The translations under genes and the position numbers were made by a program. A model generated the notes under the pieces. It was not told where the DNA came from. It searched no databases and was given only the letters and a program-made list of their open reading frames with translations. A stretch of DNA of 64,000 nt from the NCBI GenBank assembly GCA_031841125.1, contig CM063110.1:13945626-14009625 (forward strand). The letters are read 5' to 3'. The DNA is from Acanthococcus lagerstroemiae. Lineage: Eukaryota > Arthropoda > Insecta > Hemiptera > Eriococcidae. Below are positions 1 to 12,124 of this stretch, piece after piece (positions within the stretch are counted from its first letter, which is position 1; each line of letters starts with the position of its first letter).

Positions 1-284
1 TGTTAATATTGGTGAATTTTATGCATTTACTCTTCTTCTACTTGGCTTGTTTCCATACATTAATACAACTTATGGAACAATAATACAATTCCTAACTTGC
101 TGTATGATGAGTTATTGTCAATTCTCGTGATTGAAGCTAATGTAATTGCGAAGATGTCTCTCCCTGCTCATAACGCAACCAAAATGTGTAATTTCTGAGG
201 TGTATTACTGTGGATAGAGTTACTCGCTTTTCACTCTATGATATAATATAACTAGCTGAATTATCCGTCCTTCGGACAGGCTCA
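1..284. other. AT-rich sequence, nothing recognised
   Basis: No open frame of note, no terminal repeats and no splice-bounded exon could be supported here. It leads into the tandem duplication that begins near 285. Confidence 0.5.
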
Positions 285-785
285 AACATATGCATTAGCA
301 CATATGAAACGAAATAACATGTAAATTCCCATACAGAAAAAAAAAACAGGCGTTTGGAAAAAAATAAAGAAAATGAAACATGACATTGTTCTTTCCTAAA
401 ATGGATAAGCTTTGTAATCTTTGGAAATTAAATAGAATTGCCAATTCTTCTCTATCTCCAAAATGAGATATGATCGAATTATCCTGTACATTTCACGTTC
501 TCAATAGAAGTACTGAACGGTACTTTTGCCCAAACATATGCAATAGTATGAAACGAAATTACATGTAAATTCCCATGTAGAAATAAACAGGCTTATACTT
601 ATACGTTTTGATAATTTTCTTTAATGAAAGAAAATGAAGCATGAAATTGTTTTTTCATAAATGTGTGAGCTTTGTAATCTTTGAAAATTAAATCGGATTA
701 CCCGTTCTTCTCTATCTAAAAAATAAGAAGTGATCAAATTATCCTGTACATTTCACGACCTCAATAGGAGTACTGAGGGTGTTTT
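285..785. repeat. Two-copy tandem duplication, about 257-260 bp per unit
   Basis: The segment starting near 285 is repeated starting near 533. Landmarks recur at a fixed offset: the word TTTGTAATCTTT appears near 410 and near 670, and CCTGTACATTTCACG near 483 and near 743. The copies differ by scattered substitutions and small indels, so this is an old duplication. No coding content is evident. Confidence 0.75.
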
Positions 786-1054
786 TGTTCATTGTCACGC
801 TCTGCTTCAACAGTAATAAATATTACCTATCATAAAGAACTTATTACTACTTGTGACAGTTACTTTTGAGTTTTAAGCATTTTTTGATAATTTTTTCCCA
901 AAAGTTCTCAAAACCCAAGATTGAGTGCTGCTCCCAATCATGGGTATTTTCGGATTCTCCAGCAATTCACTATAAAATATCCTCGCAAATGACACTGAGG
1001 CCTTCTAAGTTGTTCAAAATTCCAGGTGGAATTTTCTCGATCCGAACAACTTTT

Positions 1055-1325
1055 GAAAATACCAATTATGGGTCGACCCGTATTAATTGGCAACGACCCA
1101 CAATTGATACGAAATTTTTTGATATACCCACAATTGGTAAGTATAATAAATCTAATGAAAAATGGTGTAGTTTACTTAAGTAAGCATTTCAAATTTATTT
1201 TAAAAACACGTTGACTCGTCTTATTTGACTTTTAAGTATTTTAAAAACACATTAAAGTCGAGTAAATTCACAGTACCAATAGTGGGTCTGAAAAAAGGTA
1301 GTACCAATTGTGGGTCGGGCTAAAG
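1055..1325. repeat. Clustered copies of the motif ACCAATTGTGGGTCG
   Basis: Four versions of ACCAAT(T/A)(G/A)TGGGTCG occur near 1058, 1090 (inverted), 1275 and 1302. The open frame at 866-1183 overlaps this cluster and is most likely repeat-derived. The mix of direct and inverted copies resembles the subterminal repeats of a small transposon, but outer ends were not found. Confidence 0.45.
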
Positions 1326-1939
1326 TGTGATTAGAAAAAGTATCTGAAAAAACGTGAAATTTGGTCTGGTAAGTTAAAGTATCACTTGTACTACACTTTT
1401 CATTCGATTACCGATCATTCACTCTGATTTTTTGCGATTTTTGCAAACTTTTTTCCCCATTTTTTGAATTCTTTTATTCTTTTCGCACACACATATATGT
1501 GGACCGAAATCGAAAACTCAAGCGGAAAAATGTTCCTTAGACTCTCCTCTGCACTACCATATATAATACGTTGAGAAAATATTAGTTTAAAGTATTCATT
1601 GATCGTTTTTCACAGAATTGATATTTCACACACATGAAAAATAAGGCATGTTTTGATAACAACTTTGAAAAAAAATTCCATCACAACAAACACATTGAGT
1701 TATGAACTTGAAACCAACATGGATAGGTAGTGTAAAACATGTTGGTCCTTCGAATGGAAGAGGTTTCACGGTTGTCCAATGCCTCGATCTAGCGAGAAAA
1801 CGCATTTTCAAAAAAAGGACTCACAATTGATGCTAGGCTCAGAATAGGTAGCTTACCTTACTATTATTATTTTTAATAAAATATTTCAGAATAGACCTCA
1901 GAGGGTAAAAGTTCGAATGGTGATGGTTTACATTATAAC

Positions 1940-3410
1940 CTATTCGACGCTGGCGCTTCTGTAATTTGCACAGTCCCAGTCAGAGGCTTTCAAAAACATT
2001 AATATTATAGATACCAACTTTGATAACAGTTTGTATGTTTGTGTCACAGATCGCGCTATAATATGTTCTTCTTATCAGTGTATGCAGTACGATTGTAATT
2101 TCGTACTTTGAAAATGTCTAGCCGGTATACTTATCATCTAAATCTCTTTAATCTCTTCAATAAATGAAAAATGAAGCAAAAAAGTATTTGTAAAATAAAA
2201 GTTCGATAGTAAAAAAAAACGCAATAAAAGATTCGACGCTATAGTGCTTCTACAGTTTGCACAGTCCCTCAGAGGCTCTCAAAAACATTAAAGATATCGG
2301 CTTTGGTAACAGTTTGTACGTTTATGTCACAGGTATACCGCTATAATATGTATGTTCTCCTTATCATTGTATAATAACAAACGCACTAAAAGATACGACG
2401 CTAGCGCTTCTACAATTTGCCCAGTCCTAGTCAGATGAAATAAAAAAAAGTATTATTTGTAAAATATAAAAGTTCGATAGTAAAAAAAGCGCAACATGAA
2501 ACATCTACTTACATCTCTTTAATCTTCTTAATAAATGAAAAATGAAGCAAAAAAATGTCTGTAAAATGAAAGATCTATAGTAAAAAAACGCAACATGAAC
2601 TGAGTTTTGAACTTGGTATATCTGTCTCCCAACCGGATGCGCAATCAGTTACCCTAGTTACCCGCGGAAAGTCACCCATTTGCAACCGTCAGTTGGACGC
2701 TGTTAAGCGCAAGGGAACCAGCTGACATTTGTAAGCAGAATGATTTATTAGTATCGTTATTGGTAAGTACATAAAAAGTAGAATTTAGTATCGTTATTGG
2801 TAAGTGCATAAAAAGCATAATTTTTCAAAATTGGCCCCCCGATTCATAAATGTGCACTCACGTTGAAAAAATCTTATCCGTAAACGCTATGTCACATAGT
2901 TTCTACATGGCTCGTGAACTTCGAATCACGTGTTCTCAAAAAACAAATTTTACTGGTGTGTTCCCTTATGCTTAACAGCGTCCAGTTACCCTCAGATTGC
3001 CCAGAAACCTGTCAGTTACCCTTGGTTCCCTTTCAGTTACTTGGGTAACTGGCGGGATTCTGCGCATCGGAAAGTCAGTACGTTTTACGTCACAGTTATC
3101 AAAAAATTTTCACGCCATAAGCCTGCTAGGGAATACTTACTTCTAAATGAGATATTTTTAAAAAGATTTCCTTCAGTAATACCTGAGAACACTGGTGAGG
3201 AAAAATCGAGACTTGTCTTTATATATTACATTAATCTCTTTAATAAATGAAAAATGAAGCAAAAAAGTATTTGTAAAATGAAAATTCGATAATAAAAAAA
3301 CGACACATGGCCTAAGTTTTGAACACATGAGGCCCTACAAAAGGATTTGTGAAGTAAAAGTTCAATAATAAAAAAAAAAACAACATGGCCTGATCAACCG
3401 CAGTATGTAC
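1940..3410. repeat. Degenerate tandem repeat region with a MITE inserted
   Basis: A block beginning TTCGACGCT followed by a CAGTCC-CAGAGGCT-TCAAAAACATTAA theme occurs near 1947, 2231 and, partially, 2395, with a period near 284 bp. A second block, AATGAAAAATGAAGCAAAAA, occurs near 2164, 2534 and 3245. The 2695-2983 MITE interrupts the later part. No coding function is inferred. Confidence 0.65.
2695..2983. mobile_element. GGACGC-family MITE, copy 1 (289 bp)
   Basis: The ends are inverted repeats: left GGACGCTGTTAAGCGCAAGG, and right, read on the other strand, GGACGCTGTTAAGCATAAGG. Both flanks carry AGTT (2691-2694 and 2984-2987), which reads as a 4-bp target duplication. The inside contains the family's words for TAGTATCGTTATTGG, CTCACGTTGAAAAAA and AAACGCTATGTCACATAG. 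No transposase is encoded, so it is non-autonomous. Outside the element, repeated CAGTTACCC words on both sides suggest that the target was itself an inverted repeat. Confidence 0.85.
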
Positions 3411-3944
3411 ACTGAGACACTTTTAGATGAAAGAAACCCTGATCGTCCTATATTCACGATGTGTTGTATAAAATACTTCCTACTGATCACTCTAATACGC
3501 GTTTACAATGACGGGGTAAGCGCGCGAAATACTTACACATAGATACAGATGCAAAACGACTTTAAAACTTAATTACAGCTTACCGAATGCACTTCTCTGC
3601 AATGTTTTTTTTTTTTTTTTAAAAAAACCTCCTAGGGAACCCAAGCTTTCATTTGAGACATTTTTCAAAAGAATCGGTTCAGCCTATCAAGCGTGATGGC
3701 ATTTCATCGACCCATTTATAATTTAAAATAAAAAATAAATAAATAATATAGAAGATGATAGATGTATGCTTGGTTACATTGACTATAATTATGACGAGCT
3801 TGTACACATTTTAGCATAGAATCAAAGTGAATACAATGTGTTTGTAATCATTTATTGGCGCCAATTTCGCTGAATTCAAAGGTTGGTACATAGAGCGGGG
3901 GTTTCCTAATGAAGTAGGACACGGAGAATTCGAAAATCAGAATC

Positions 3945-4005
3945 TCCGCAAAAAGGACCCCTGCTTGACAGGGGCCCTTTTGATAGATAACTCCTCATAT
4001 GTATT
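3945..4005. repeat. Fragment sharing the GGGC-CTTTTGATAGATAACTCCT end motif
   Basis: The segment at 3977-3999 matches the arm of the hairpin at 60391-60467. Next to it, GACCCCTG and CAGGGGCC form a short local stem. This is probably one end of the same small foldback family, present here without its partner arm. Confidence 0.5.
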
Positions 4006-4281
4006 ATGTCTGACCGATTTTTCCTGCTTTCATTTGCCCATCCATTCCCCCCCCCCCCACAGATCTCATTAATCCACTTTTCTTTTGCCTTCTTACATTC
4101 TGTATTCGATTTTTTAAAGCGTTATATTTTTCCTTACTTTATCATAGGCTTGTTTATACTTTATACTTTCTTCCAGTAACTTTAACATTTCACTTTTATC
4201 TTTGGTTTTCCCCTGCCTATTATTTGAGTACCTATTTTTTTCCTTGTTGCAGATATTACGACATAATATCTGATACGAAGA

Positions 4282-4668
4282 ATGCGCAGAGTACAAAAGG
4301 TACGTACAAAATATCGAATGGTATTAGTCCGATCGGGTATCTTAATTCGGCGCGTCAAGACCAGTCGAGCGAAGTGTAGCGGGCGGGCTTTTGTCCGAGC
4401 CCGACTACGCCTGTCGTATCTTCGCGGATGTGTGCGCGCGCCCCGCGTACGTTCTGGTGTCCGCTCGCACTTGTCCGTTCACGATCGGTTCTGCGCTGCG
4501 TTATCACCCCTCGCTGTCTGGCCGCGCGATTCGGAGGAGGGGGTGTCGCGAACTGAAATACCGACAGAGATGGTCGGCGGCGCGGCTACGAAAAGATTTG
4601 TTAATTCGTTACATAGTATACAGTCGTATAGTATAAAAACTAACTATAACGCTTCTTAAAAGATCACT
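4282..4668 (+). promoter_or_regulatory. CpG-rich candidate promoter of the nocturnin long form
   Basis: The sequence turns abruptly from AT-rich to CpG-rich at about 4290 and stays so to about 5220. A TATAAAA box lies at 4632-4638, and an initiator-like TCACT at 4664-4668 sits about 34 bp further on. A GGC/GGT-rich tract at 4790-4815 would lie in the leader. Open frames here (4282-4659) are unremarkable products of GC-rich sequence. The TATA-initiator pairing is an inference; no transcript data are available. Confidence 0.45.
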
Positions 4669-5016
4669 CAAGGGAAGGTTAGAATTGCGCCCGCTGTCGG
4701 GTATATACGAGCTACGAGTTGGCCTTGCCATTGAGTTATTACGTTCGAAGTTTACAACACACAATTTTTACGTGCATCGCGTCGGCGTGCGGCGGTGGTG
4801 GCGGTGGCGGCGGCGCTGTAGCCACCAGAGCGCGTGGCGTTTGTCGTGTCAGTAGTTTTATTCCTTTCGCGAGTTCACTCACTTCCTTGTGAAAAGGTGG
4901 ACGCGGTTAATCCTTCATTCGAAAGTGCGATTCTTCCGAAAGTGGTTCGCGACACTCGAGACAGCGGAAAAAAGCTAAGCGGAGAAATTTTCGTCGGCGT
5001 TGTGCACGGTCTGACG

Positions 5017-5222
5017 ATGGCTACCGAAAGTGAGTGCCTGAGTCCGGCTGAATTTCAAAATATCAACGAGTCGCTGAAGGTAGCCGAAAGCTTGGCCAGA
5101 GCCAGTCTGCTGACTTCTCCATCGGCGGGGCGGCGACTTCGGGCCAGACAACTGGAATTGAACTCGAAAGAAGACTCGGACGAATATGTGCCGCCGAAAC
5201 ATGTCTTACTCTATCTCGTCAG
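5017..5222 (+). CDS. Nocturnin, probable first coding exon (N-terminal extension)
   Basis: The first in-frame ATG of the frame open from 4834 is at 5017, in good context (A at -3, G at +4). It gives 68 codons plus two bases, ending at 5222 before a GTAATT donor. The peptide begins MATESECLSPAEFQ, is rich in Ser, Arg and acidic residues, and ends in VPPKHVLLYLVR. The two leftover bases AG join the first base of the exon at 46549 to make Arg, followed directly by the Met of MGSFTSA, so the phase matches exactly. In vertebrate nocturnin a long N-terminal segment likewise precedes an internal MG-x-x-TS sequence. The link spans a 41,326-bp intron and rests on phase, donor quality and the lack of any other recognised partner exon. 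The alternative is an unrelated gene whose other exons were missed. Confidence 0.6.
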
Positions 5223-6370
5223 GTAATTTTTATTTTACTCTCTTCATTTTTTTTCCTATCTGTCTTACTTATGCGTTTGTGATGCCGGTTTTCGCGCGTA
5301 ATTTTAACCTGGTTGAGGTTTCACTCGCTTTCATCGTATGGTCGCTTGTTATGGTAGCGGTGACCAGTTAACTGTACTGGTTGTTTTCGCAAATATCGAG
5401 AGCTCCACGGACTCTCGACTGTAAGGCGTGGACTTGCGCTGTTTTGGCCAAAACAAAATGCTCGACTGGTTGCGCTGTACCGAAGTGTATTGACGCCCAA
5501 GAAATGCTCGCAGTCGGGATGCGGTTGTTGAAAAAACATAATTTCCGCGTACAGAGTTTATCTTCCTATACCGGTTTCGGTCATCGCCGAGTGCAAAAAA
5601 TATCAGGTAGTGGTCTCGGCGCACAGGGTGTCTCGCGAAGGAACTCGTCATGCGATCTGCAGATTGTCCGGAATCAGGTCCGAGATTCGAGCTCGGTCTG
5701 GCCGGTGTCATATGTTTTCAAGTCTGTCTTACGCCATTTCAAACAAAAGGCATAGTCAGCCAAGTTCAAGGGGGTCTGGTGTTGACCGAAGGGGGTAGGG
5801 TCCATTGGTGGAGCGTATGGCGATGCACACATGACAAATTGGCTCATCAGACACCGCATCCCTGGCCCCGGAAACTACCCTTTCGAGTATCGCATCAGTG
5901 ACCAGAGGGAAAGGGAGTAGGGCGCTAAAATTATAAAACCACTATTTGACGAGGTCATAAAGGGGGGACTAGACCCCTCGATCCCCTTGGTTACGCCACT
6001 GATTTCAAATCCCCGAAGATGTACCGAAGCCCCGCAGGGGAGGAGGAGGATCCGAGGAAATACTAACTTTTTCATCTATAAAATAAAAACCTTATCTGTT
6101 AAATAAGTTTTGAGTTCAACTGGCAATCCGGAAAAGGAAGGGAGAAAATGAAGTTTTTCTCTCTTTTAATTTTACCAAATAATACTCCAGTTTTCCAACT
6201 CTCCTCCCTAACTTTTTCGACTATTAAAAGAAGCTGGCGGGGGAGCCTCTCCCATACACCCTTTGGTATGTTTCTGCGTCTGTCGGAGGAGGAAAATAGC
6301 GTTTTCCCCCTTTCAGTTTTGCTAGATGATATCCCAATTTTCCCAAATCTCTCCTGCCTTGCGGGAATCT
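5223..6370. other. Unassigned intron sequence after exon 1
   Basis: CpG content stays raised to about 5850. Several short open frames exist on both strands, but none has recognisable motifs or a convincing exon boundary. Near 5960-6000 the words TTGGTTACGCCACTG mark the end of a CAGTGGCGTAGCCA-type repeat. Confidence 0.4.
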
Positions 6371-7040
6371 TGCGAACTGATGACAATAGTCGCCGGCTGT
6401 CCCATGACTGGATTTTGGTTGTAAGTTCTGAGGGGGTTTGCGAACTGATGAAAGTGATCGGGGGCTTTCCCATAAGTGGGATTGGGTTGTAAGTTCTGAG
6501 GGGGTTTGCAAACTGATAAAAGTGGTCGGAGGCTTCCCGTGAATGGACTTTGGTTGTAAGTTTTGAGGGGTTTGCGAATAGATGAAAGTGGTCGGGGCTT
6601 CCCCATAAGCTGATTTTGATTGTAAGTTTTGAAGTGGTTTACGAACTGATGAAAGTGCCACGAGTGGATTTTAGTTGTAAGTTGTGAGGGTGTTTGCGAA
6701 CTGATGAAAGTGGTCAGGGGTTTTCTTATAAGTGGATTTTGGTTATGAGTTCTGAGAGGGGCGAATAGATGAAAGCGATCGGTGGCTTTCCCATAAGTGG
6801 ATTTTGGTCTGAGGGAGCATGTGAACTGATGGAAGTGGTTGGGGGCTTTCCCATAAGTGGATTTTGGTTGTAAGTTCTGAGGGGGCCTGCGAATAGATGA
6901 AAGCGGCCGAGACTTCCCCAGCATAAGCTGATTTTGGTTGTAAGTTCTGAAGGGGTTTGCGAACTGACGAAAGTGGTCTGAGGCTTCCCATGAATGGATT
7001 CTTGTTGTAAGTTCTGAGGGGGTTCGCGAATACAGGGTGT
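6370..7040. repeat. Minisatellite of about 67 bp, roughly ten units
   Basis: The theme ATTTTGGTTGTAAGTTCTGAG followed by GCGAACTGATGAAAGTGGTCGG and CTTCCCATAAGTGG recurs at intervals of about 60-70 bp (near 6411, 6479, 6545, 6612, 6668, 6735, 6797 and on to 6990). A few more units appear at 7375-7485. Because the period is not a multiple of three, open frames arise in all three - strand phases, including a 255-codon one at 6322-7089. They are therefore repeat artefacts. Confidence 0.85.
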
Positions 7041-7140
7041 CTACCAGTCCCGGAAGTTCCGGAAAACTCAGAAAAGTCCCGGAATACACTTAACTATTGC
7101 CCAAGGTCCCGGAATTTTTTAGAAATGTTGGACATAATTT
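7020..7140. repeat. CCCGGAA-rich repeat fragment starting ACAGGGTGTCTACC
   Basis: The words GTCCCGGAA and TTCCGGAAAA recur at short intervals after ACAGGGTGTCTACCAG. The same start, in diverged form, marks the ends of the element at about 43236-44283. This is likely a fragment of a transposon terminus with short internal repeats. Confidence 0.45.
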
Positions 7141-7489
7141 TTTCTCCAAAGCTTTGACTGTTTCCCCGATACATGGAGACTATTTTGTGCATAGTCCAGA
7201 TCGACAACGGCTAGAGATGTCGCCAACCAACGTGAATTTCCAATAATTTGAAACAATAATTTTTCAAAAGTCAACTTTAGTGAACTCGAACGAATATTTT
7301 ACAGTGCAGACGAATTTCTGCGAACTTGGAACATTGATATGGTATTTTTCGCATCCAAATTTTTTCTGGAAGTGCCTCTCATGAGTGGATTTTGGTTGTT
7401 AGTTTTGAGAGTGTTCGCGAACTGGTGAAAATGGTCGGGGGCCGTTCCATAAGTGGATTTTGGTTGTAAGTTCTGAGTGAGTTCGGTGA

Positions 7490-10400
7490 GATGTTTTGTC
7501 CAAAAGTTCATTTTAAATTCCTGGATAATAGATTTCTCATTTGTTTACAAAATTTACTGGGGGTTGGGTGAAACGTAGTCTTCTCAGAACACCCCGACGA
7601 GGTTCGAATGTGTTCTATTCGCGTCAGAAGTTTTTCTTTTTCATCGACGGGGGAGGACATGTACAGAAAATCAAAATTAAAAAAAATTAAACTATTGTAA
7701 ATTTTCAGAAAAATTTTCCCTTTGAAATCTCTTAAGACGTCTTTTCATCAACTTACTAAATAATTTTTCAATTTTTCTCCAATTATTTAGGAGATACAAA
7801 TAATACCCCGTACCCCTTAATTTTCCCTGTACGCCGCCCTTCCATTCCAGCGTCACTGATATGTTCAAAGAGCTCAATAATTAGTAGAGATTTATGAAAA
7901 TATTGGCTTGTATAAAACTAATAATATTAAAAAAAATTACAGTTTTCAGTGTAAAGGCGGAAGGGAGCTAAATAATTTCTCTGTGTGTATGTATACATTG
8001 AAAACGGGTTGATCCCCGCAAAGTTTGCCAATGGGCCTTCTTCATACTTCGTTTTAATATGTCTTTGCCAGGAAAAAATGGGGGAAAAAAAGAAGTTCCA
8101 TTTTCGGTTCTGCCAAAACCAGCCTGGGAAAGTCCAAACGTGAGCATTGAACATTAGTTCTATCTAATTTGAAGGATGACTTCCACCCCCCTCTTTCCAC
8201 TAGGGGAAACATATTTCAAAGGGATTAATTTTAAACAAATTTTATGGCCAAAATTGGTTCGAAACTTTTGTTTCCCACTAGCGAGACTAGTAGCTTCCCT
8301 ACATTACTAGTTGTCCCCTTCCTTCTTCTCCGATACAATCAAATGGCTATAAGTGTTACCTGCCGGGTGTAAAATTTTCAGATTTGTTTTTGGCCAAACC
8401 AAATCCTCAGAAACGTACGAAGCAACTTGGGTAGGATAGTAGGGGGCAGGGGAATTATAACTTTTCACTCTACAAAATGGTAGCTTTGTTGATTTGAAAA
8501 ATATTAATATCAACAAACAGTAAGAAAAAGCATTCAATTTTCAAATTCTACTTATTGGGGGGGGGGGTGCAGTTTTTCTAGTTAGTAGGCATTTTCGAAA
8601 TGAATAACTATCGCAAAATTAATAACAGAAAACGAGCTTTCCGTTTTCAGTCTTGCTTACCAATGCCCCAATTTTTTTCGAAGAACAATTTCGCTAGATA
8701 ATGAGTTTTTTGTTGTTTTTTTTTGGTGGGGGGGGGGCTGGTTTTAGTCGGAATATCTGTAGTTAAATGCTATCCACGGTGGAAATATCAGAAATCAATA
8801 GTCTAAAATGAAAAAAAGTAATACTTAAATCATCAGTACTCGAAATATCAGTTGTATGAGATTTAAGAAGACGTACGGGAGTAACTTTGTGGAGGAAGGG
8901 AATACCCATCATAATTTTCTCAATAATGAACGGTTTATTTTGGCTCACGGAAAAAGCTTCGGAATTGACGAGAAACTGATGTAACACGAATGACCTCTTT
9001 CTTTTAATTTCTCTGGCTATAATTGGTAATTTGATGTTGTTGACAATGAATAGAACTTTTCAAAATCAATCAGCAAAGACGAAAAGTGCGTATTAGCTCA
9101 CTTTTTCAATTTTAACAACTGATTCTCTGATTTCCCCAAAGTTCCCCTGCTGAGGGATGTTTTCTCCGAGAAATCTCTCCGTCGTACACCTTTTGGGTGT
9201 ATTTCTGCAAAGTCTTTTGAACGCCATTTCTTTAATCCTCAAAGAGAACGTTTACTCATACTGTTTCTAATCTGAAAGTGAGTCTTTTAGGGGGGGGGGG
9301 GGTGTAGAGAGAATTCAAATTTTACTCCGGGGAAATCTTGAAAGTGATGAGTAAGAAACATATTTTTTCAATCTTGCTAACTGAAGACGATGTCTTAAAT
9401 TGAAATTGGGTGAGCTCCTTCTCTTTGGTGCGTCCCTGAGTATTCTAAAATGAAGTTTCTTGATTAAACATTTCTCGTTTTGAACTTAAACTCACTATTA
9501 TGCTGGTTTTAAAATAATCGAGTTTTTTTATTTAAAAATTCCTCGTTTTCAACTTGAACTCACTGTTATGCTTGTTTTTAAAATATTATAATGCATATTA
9601 TACGGTATCTGAGGAGGTCTGAGATATTTCACCTGAGGGGACTATATATTTCGAGCGTGAGGCTGAGGTTCCTACTCATTTTCCATTCTTCAAATGTTAC
9701 ATCTACTTGCCAGTTTACAGGTCTTCGGCAACTCTCTGGATAGTCAGTGTTTATAGCATATATGGAATAGATTTAGAAGGCAATGTTTGAGAAAATGAAA
9801 ATTTCTTGAACATTTTATGTTTGATTTTTCACTAATATCGACTTCCTAATTATTCTAAGTTATCGATTCTAATGTTTTTGATAATTACATCGCTGTCTTT
9901 TTCTTACCAGAATGCTTCATCAGTATTTCTAATCTTGGAAGAAAAAAAATGTCCGGAGGTATTTTTTTAATTTTTCGTGTTAATTTTTTTTAAATCTCAG
10001 TCTTTAATAGTAGAAGAAGGAAAACATATCTATATGTCAGGATAAGTTGTCAGCAAAACCGGGCCATCTAACCTGAAAACTTAGTATCAGTTTTCCTGCA
10101 ATCTCACGAATAGGCAGTTTATATTGCTTGGTATGCGTTGTCAGATTTTTCGAAAGGAAGAGGATGTTTCTGTTGCAAGCATTCTTCATCAGGATTGAAG
10201 ATGAAATAGAGACATGAAAGACGGCCTTACGAAGAAAAATTGCGCTTGTAATATCTTTTAGTTTCTGTTTTTAAAATCCAAATTGAAAGGCCGAGTGCAG
10301 GAAATGGTCAAGTCGATTATTTGCATTGACGAGGTACGTTAACCAACATTCAACACGATTTCGGTTAGCATAGTTTGTCACTTCAAAAACTAAACGTGAC

Positions 10401-12124
10401 CACTTCTTGCACCGAGAATTTCAGTTCTAGTAGTGAATTTTCAAAAACAACTGAAATGCGAAAAAATTTCCCATAAATAAGTTCAGAAAGTGTATTTTCT
10501 TTCGCTTCCTTACTAGTTTTCTCAGTTATGACAAAAATATCCAGTCGAGCCATTGGTATGCAAGTCGAGGTCTCAGTTTTCCGAAAAGTTATGTAGATGA
10601 TGACCCAAGCTAACTTTTGAGAAATCGAGCTAGCCCATTACTGATTTCTTGACTGAAGTCGGTTAGGCTTCCATTTCTGTTACAAAAACTGGGGGAAAAA
10701 CAGTGATTCAAAAAGTTATAGAACCTTCTTCATCGGAGGAGTCTATTAGCAACGCCTCGGGCATCTCATGCCCTTATATTTCCCAAACAAGGAAGTGTAT
10801 CGTAGCCCCTCTCTCGGTGATTGAAAGCAATTTTAGAACCATTTTGTGGTGCTTGAGTGGCACAGGAGGAGGGGTAGAATCTTGACCATCATTTGCTAGA
10901 AATTCTACAAGCTTCGTTGTCTTATTTTTCTTTCTCCCCCCCCCCCTCTGTCTGTCTGTCTGTTTTTGCAATCCCAAAAATAGAGCCGCCATTTTGTTAA
11001 TTTTTAAAAATAAAAACGGACACACCCCCGACCAACTGATGATTCTTTAGTTCCATATTTTTCTCGCAATGCGGATATCGTTCTTTGACTACGTTAGGCA
11101 ACTCACGTGCAGAACTTCTTGATAACCCTATTTTCTGTTTTTTTGTTGTTTTTTTCTAGTAATGTATAATAAGTAGACGTCATACTTGATAAGAACTTGA
11201 GTAATAAATATGTTAATGTACTTATTTTAAGATGATGCTTTCAAAATGTGAACTCACTGATTCTTAATGCACCTTCCCGCTGATAAGACATATAGAGAAA
11301 AATATTTTTTACACAATTTTTCTAGCATTGTCGAGAACAAGTTGATATACAACTCGATGATATATTGGCCTCGTAACGAATCGCGGAGCCAACAATAAAT
11401 TCATCGAATATCAGATCATATCTGCAAGAACCTGATTCCACGAGAACAAACAAATAAGGAAACGCTAAATTGAACGTTATTTAAATTACTCATACTCTTA
11501 TCGGTTATCACTTTCATCACGCCTATTTTTAATTAGGTTTCAACATGCGTCTGCTGTAACTTATCTATGGTTTGAAGTCACGAGATGAATGTAACCAACT
11601 GTCTGAGATCTACATACCTATCCAGTAATTTAGATAAGTTATTTATTCCATTACGAATGCTTAATTTAGACCCAACTTATCAAGCGGTTCATATTGTCAG
11701 TATGAAGCATTTTGAAGTCTCGAATCTTCTCATGACAGCAATATAAGATAAGTATCTGTACATCTTCTTACGTATCGATGTATTGCAAATTTACGAAGCT
11801 GTAACGAATCGTGCACCCTCGTGGCACCGAACATTGAACTGACTTCGCACGTGACCGTTTCAAAGCTCGTTCGGATTAAGCAGCTGTATAAGTGACAGAA
11901 AATCCGTAACATCTCCCTTATTTTGTCGAAGATTGACATGAAAAAGGAGACATAATTTCCAGAGCTAGCAAGTGTTTTGCACTGTTAGAGGACGGGGCAA
12001 AAATGCTGACTGATTACTAGACTTCGCCGAGAGCTGACTCTTCAAACATTATTGGGGTGAAGTCCCCAGTCGCAACTCTTATATGTGTACAATCGTAGGT
12101 CCTTTTTTAATATCCTCGCGATAT
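7490..12124. other. Unassigned intron sequence
   Basis: Only minor features were seen. A degenerate 70-bp duplication containing CTCGTTTT-AACTT-AACTCACT lies at about 9458-9590. G-runs occur near 8560, 8720 and 9292, and a C-run followed by CTGTCTGTCTGTCTG lies at about 10935-10965. Two CACGTG words are at 11104 and 11848. From about 11040 the sequence looks single-copy. The - strand frame at 11730-11939 starts with a true ATG but has no recognisable domain. Confidence 0.4.

Noticed and set aside
4282..4659. 125-codon Arg-rich frame in the CpG island
   Set aside because: GC-rich promoter sequence with no conserved motif. It ends before the leader of the next exon.
5349..5755. Overlapping open frames of 120-124 codons on both strands after exon 1
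   Set aside because: They occur in CpG-rich sequence with few stops, have no recognised motif and no good splice boundaries.
6099..7089. Long - strand open frames (up to 255 codons) with repeated motifs such as QNLQPKS
   Set aside because: They lie on a 67-bp minisatellite. Open frames appear in several phases at once and the period breaks frame, so the repeat explains them.
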